This document shows, piece after piece, positions 60,494-64,000 of a stretch of 64,000 nucleotides of DNA. The stretch is from Carnegiea gigantea. Taxonomy: Eukaryota > Streptophyta > Magnoliopsida > Caryophyllales > Cactaceae. The notes below the pieces were generated by a model. That model searched no databases. It was not told the DNA's origin and saw only the letters and a program-made list of their open reading frames with translations. The stretch covers positions 372,501-436,500 of the forward strand of contig JAKOGI010000438.1 in NCBI GenBank assembly GCA_029747015.1, in the 5' to 3' direction. Within the stretch, counting starts at the first letter, position 1. Each line of letters starts with the position of its first letter. The position numbers and the translations under genes are program-made.

Positions 60494-63400
60494 TTATTCA
60501 CTGCCCCTGGGAGAAGCTTGGTAGTCATCATCATCATCATCCTCCCTTCCATTCCTGTCATTCCTAACATCCGGGCTAGGGCTACGATCCCGCCCATTTG
60601 CTTCATAAGGGCTTCGAGCATCTCCGTTCCTGGGGCTCTCTCTTTCAGGTTCATCCATGGGGCTTCTGCTCCTTGCCCTAGGGCTCCCACCATAATCAGA
60701 ACCATTAGCCCGCCTATCATCCCTTGGAGAGGGGCTGCCCCTGCCCCTTGGTTCTCGCTCATCAGGGGATGGAGTGCGCTTCCTGCCCCTTGACGACACT
60801 GGAGAGCCCTTTTCACGCCTGGGACTCCGGCTTTGCCGGGGACTCCTCGACCTATCAGCACGCTCAATAGCCCGTTCTCTCTTGGGTGGTGATCTAGATC
60901 GGCTGCAAAAAGCGGACAGTAGACAAGTTCAGAAAAATGAGCTATACACAGCGAACCAATGAGCTCAGGGGAAGAAGCTACCAGAGACACAGATAATCTA
61001 TTGCTCATTAAGCAGTTTCTGAAAGCAAATTCAATGAAATAATCCAAATGGGATTGTGTGGGGAATCAATACAACAGTGGACAACAGTACAACACTATCC
61101 TCCACTCAAGAGTACACAATGAAGAAAGGATGCCAAAAAAGTAGACACCCACCTGTAGCTGCGGCTCCTGCTGAAACTGCGGCTTCGGCTTCTGCCACGG
61201 CGAGGAGATGGTGAACGTCGACGGGGGGATGGAGAGCGAGAGTAACTCCGACCACGTCTTTAAACAGGAAAATCACAAAATGGATCAGTCAGTTCAGTGA
61301 GTATACAGAAAATATCTCAAAAGAATAAACCTAGCAGGGTAGCATCGTCGGCTTTTATAAGGATGCTTTAGAATGAGGCTCTTTAATATGCAATGTTTGG
61401 TTAAATGCAATGTAACCAATAGCTGAACAATAATCAATTTTCAATTATTGATTATATTACATTGGACAGCAGTGCACCCTACCAAAAAAGTGCAAGTACT
61501 ATCCAGTTTCCTTTACCTTGTGTGGAAAGGAGAAGTGTTCAATATCAGCTATGCTACAAACATTCTTTACAGTAAATACTTGAAAAATCCTACAAGCCAC
61601 TTTTAGGCCCTGTCCTACTAAAATGGACAAATGATGCTCCCCTCCAACCAATCAGGCATTGATGGAGGAGAGCACTTCTTTCTAATAATGAAAGTTCCCA
61701 CAATATCAACGGAAAAAAAAAAAAGAGATCAATCAACTCAAGGATAGAATAACTTATGCAAAGCCAGAAAGGAGGACAAACTTTAGTTTCTTGGGACTGT
61801 TTTGGCAGTTTCGTTCTATATGGCCACGCTCCCCACAGCGGTAACACTTGTTCTTCCAGTCACCAGCTTTGCAGTCTCGAGCCCAATGGCCATCAATTCC
61901 ACAATTAAAGCATCTCCCTGAGCCAGGAGGCGGCCCCCTCCCACCATAGTCACGTGAACCACCTGCACCCCGTGGACCCTGAAGGACAAATAGGAACAAG
62001 ATTTAGTATACCAACATACAATTACATTGTAGTATCATAGCACAAAAAAACGTGCAGAACCGCAAATTCCACAAATGCCATCGAACAAAACTACCCATTT
62101 TAGCTCCACAGATTGACACTTTGGTATCTCTAATGTGGAACATTAAATACAATTCAACCCGTGACACATCAAGCCTGAAAAAACTAGCACAATCTTGACA
62201 GTTCCATTGAACAGTCAGGGGATTGCAAATCAAGAAAGGTATTGCTAAATCATTAAAATGAGTGCCGCCAAAAGAACATGCCAAAAAAAAGGAGTAAAAG
62301 TTGAGCAGGAGGGAAAAATAATAATGTTCCATTGAACAGTCAGAAGATTGCAAATCAAGACAAGTTAATAATTAAAATGATTATCATGAGATGCACACAG
62401 CAAAAAGAGAAAATCAGTTGGCAAGGGGGGGGGGAGGGTCATTTCTTCACGAATATTCAAGTGACATATAGCTAGTCAAAAGCGCAACAAAGTTATTCAT
62501 GCAAATCCAACAAAACAAATATCAGAAGAACATGCACCCCAAAAAAAATTGCCACAATTCATAAAATCGTTGTTTGAGCAAAGATAAGAACATGCTTAAA
62601 AACAAAAGATGCACATCTTGTCAAACATTAGGTAATTGTTTGCAAAAATCAAGCCAGTCCGCTCCAGAAGACATACCCCTTTGGCAAACTCTACAATGAT
62701 TCGACTACCATCAACATCCCGGCCATTTAGGCTATATCTTGCATCATCAGCATCACGAGGATCACTAAATTCCTGTTGTCAATATGTTAGGAGAACGCAA
62801 CCCAAAAAACAAAAAAAGCTCATATATGACTAACAAGAAATTAGAACAATTAAAACAAAAAGCAAAATGGAGCATATACAGCCAAAACAAATAGCGCTGA
62901 AAAGAGAAAATGGCAAGAGAGGGAAATACGTACAACAAAGGCATAATCACGCTTCATATCCACGTCACGTACTCTGCGTAAACGGGTGCCATAAACAGTA
63001 AGGCCATCAGGACAAAACTACCGAAGGGTTGACACCTTGCCCCTCATAGATGAACTAAACACCACTTTTTGAGAGTGTTGCCAATCCATAAAAATACGCA
63101 TTAAATTATAGAAAGAATCGCCAAAGTCCCCTATACATTGCAAGAATAGCCACCAATTCCATCAAGGGCAACCATCTCACCATAGACCTCCAGGCTAGGC
63201 AAAAAGCCTAGAAACCTTCAACAAGACATTCAAGTTAAGCACACAACACATGGAGGGTTGCAATGTTCTTGAAAATACTTCCACAGAGAACACATGTTTT
63301 ACATGAAATGGAAAAAAATTAGTTTGCTGGAGCTTTAATGTCCCCTGACTTTTGACTTATCACACAGCAGCAAAGATTTGATCTAACGATTAAAAAGTCA

Positions 63401-63814
63401 TTTGCCCACCAATAATAGAAGAAATTTTGTCACATATATGCTTTCAAGAAGAAAAAAAATTCTAAAGAGGCAAAAAGTAGAACAATACAGCCCAACAAAC
63501 CCGTAAAAAGAAAAATGATTAGACCTGGCAAGAACCCATATGTATATGACCAAACCATGAATATGAAATAAAGTACCAAGCAACCATGACAACTATAAAT
63601 AAGAACTTTTCAATCAAAATGTCTGATCTCCGAGAAACAGACCATCAAACAAATCCCACCCTTAGAACACATCTGCCAACTGAATAGAATTTTTTCCGTT
63701 TTACCTTCCATATCTACTGAAGAGGTCCTCCAGATCATGAGTCCTGGTACGCGAAGATAAACGGCCAACATAGAGACGGGTGCTACTACTGTGACGATCA
63801 CTGTAGCGAGGCAT
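60494..63814 (-). CDS. RS2Z33: RS2Z-type SR splicing factor (RRM, two zinc knuckles, RS domain)
   Basis: Six coding exons join in phase: 63814-63705, 62973-62934, 62772-62677, 61978-61782, 61257-61153 and 60902-60494, giving 318 residues. MPRYSDRH is followed by an RRM with RNP2-like TRLYVGRL and RNP1-like KRDYAFV (residues 12-80). Next come an RGG-like [15 protein letters not shown] stretch and two CCHC knuckles, [14 protein letters not shown] and [14 protein letters not shown]. Then come an RS domain ([19 protein letters not shown]) and an acidic tail with [15 protein letters not shown]. This is the plant-specific RS2Z subfamily, a nuclear SR protein acting in splice-site choice. A cttgtag acceptor 5 nt before the ATG indicates a 5' UTR intron whose first exon lies beyond 64000. 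RS2Z33 in Arabidopsis controls its own alternative splicing, so the 0.7-kb introns 1 and 3 may be regulatory here. Confidence 0.97.
62201..62360. repeat. Direct duplication in RS2Z intron 3
   Basis: A 35-bp segment (gttccattgaacagtcag then attgcaaatcaaga) occurs at about 62201-62235 and 62326-62360, 125 bp apart. Following blocks around attaaaatga also match loosely, suggesting an old tandem duplication of about 125 bp. Confidence 0.85.
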
Positions 63815-64000
63815 ATTTCCTACAAGAAGATCAACACAGTCAAAGCTCTTATCCATAGCTAACGATGCCTTCACATCATACATGAGAAGCTCTATATGAA
63901 CTTCTCATACAAGCACATGCGTTAATTTAAACTTCAGATAGAAATAGTAGTCATAAATATTTGGTGGCATCAAATTGAGTACCCCATTGTCTCGCCAAAT

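Noticed and set aside
60428..60793. 121-codon plus-strand frame
   Set aside because: It is antisense to the RS domain; its composition reflects the SR-rich codons on the other strand.
60367..61047. 226-codon minus-strand frame
   Set aside because: It is an out-of-frame shadow of RS2Z exon 6 plus intron sequence; the RS-rich frame to the stop at 60494 is the true one.
1..64000. CRISPR arrays, operons, rRNA or tRNA genes
   Set aside because: Nothing resembling them was seen; the window is plant nuclear DNA. tRNA-like matches are only primer-binding sites of retroelements.

Overview
This is nuclear DNA from a flowering plant, probably a eudicot; I cannot name the species. It has long AT-rich introns with GT-AG junctions, plant-type retroelements, an endogenous plant pararetrovirus and three host genes whose exons join in phase. 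The genes are a lambda-class glutathione S-transferase on the minus strand (GSTL, coding 29054 down to 14763, ten coding exons, about 313 residues), a MAEA/GID9-type CTLH ubiquitin-ligase subunit on the plus strand (39177 to 51392, seven coding exons, 417 residues), and an RS2Z-type SR splicing factor on the minus strand (63814 down to 60494, six coding exons, 318 residues, with its 5' leader running past the right edge).

Most of the rest is transposable-element debris. From 1 to 10.1 kb there is a decayed Ty3/gypsy pol remnant, a plus-strand LINE 3' end, and a full-length minus-strand LINE of about 6.3 kb framed by a perfect 15-bp target-site duplication (TSD). From 10.1 to 14.7 kb there is unassigned sequence holding a 610-bp copia solo LTR with a 5-bp TSD. 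The GSTL introns (8.2 kb and 4.4 kb) hold a TRIM element, a 3 x 97-bp tandem repeat, two copies of a hAT-type MITE with perfect 8-bp TSDs, a nested PIF/Harbinger-like element and a copia-type solo LTR lying 46 bp from an exon.

A 2.6-kb element with long terminal inverted repeats and a TTA duplication sits 160 bp upstream of the GSTL start codon and carries gene-like cargo. Next to it, 32.1 to 38.7 kb is a degraded caulimovirid copy on the minus strand, divergent from GID9. The GID9 introns hold a third hAT MITE and large microsatellites. Between GID9 and RS2Z are another Harbinger-like MITE, a second TRIM and a 5.4-kb Mutator-like element (54443 to 59828). The latter has a broken mudrA-type transposase on the minus strand and a small GRF zinc-finger gene on the plus strand, convergent with it.

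The host genes are not a functional cluster: redox/thiol chemistry (GSTL), regulated protein degradation (GID9) and pre-mRNA splicing (RS2Z). The most interesting host observation is that both ends of GSTL look switchable. An internal start codon would drop the transit peptide, and a 12-nt terminal exon would give a C-terminal SQL that resembles a peroxisomal signal. The most interesting element is the convergent two-gene MULE.
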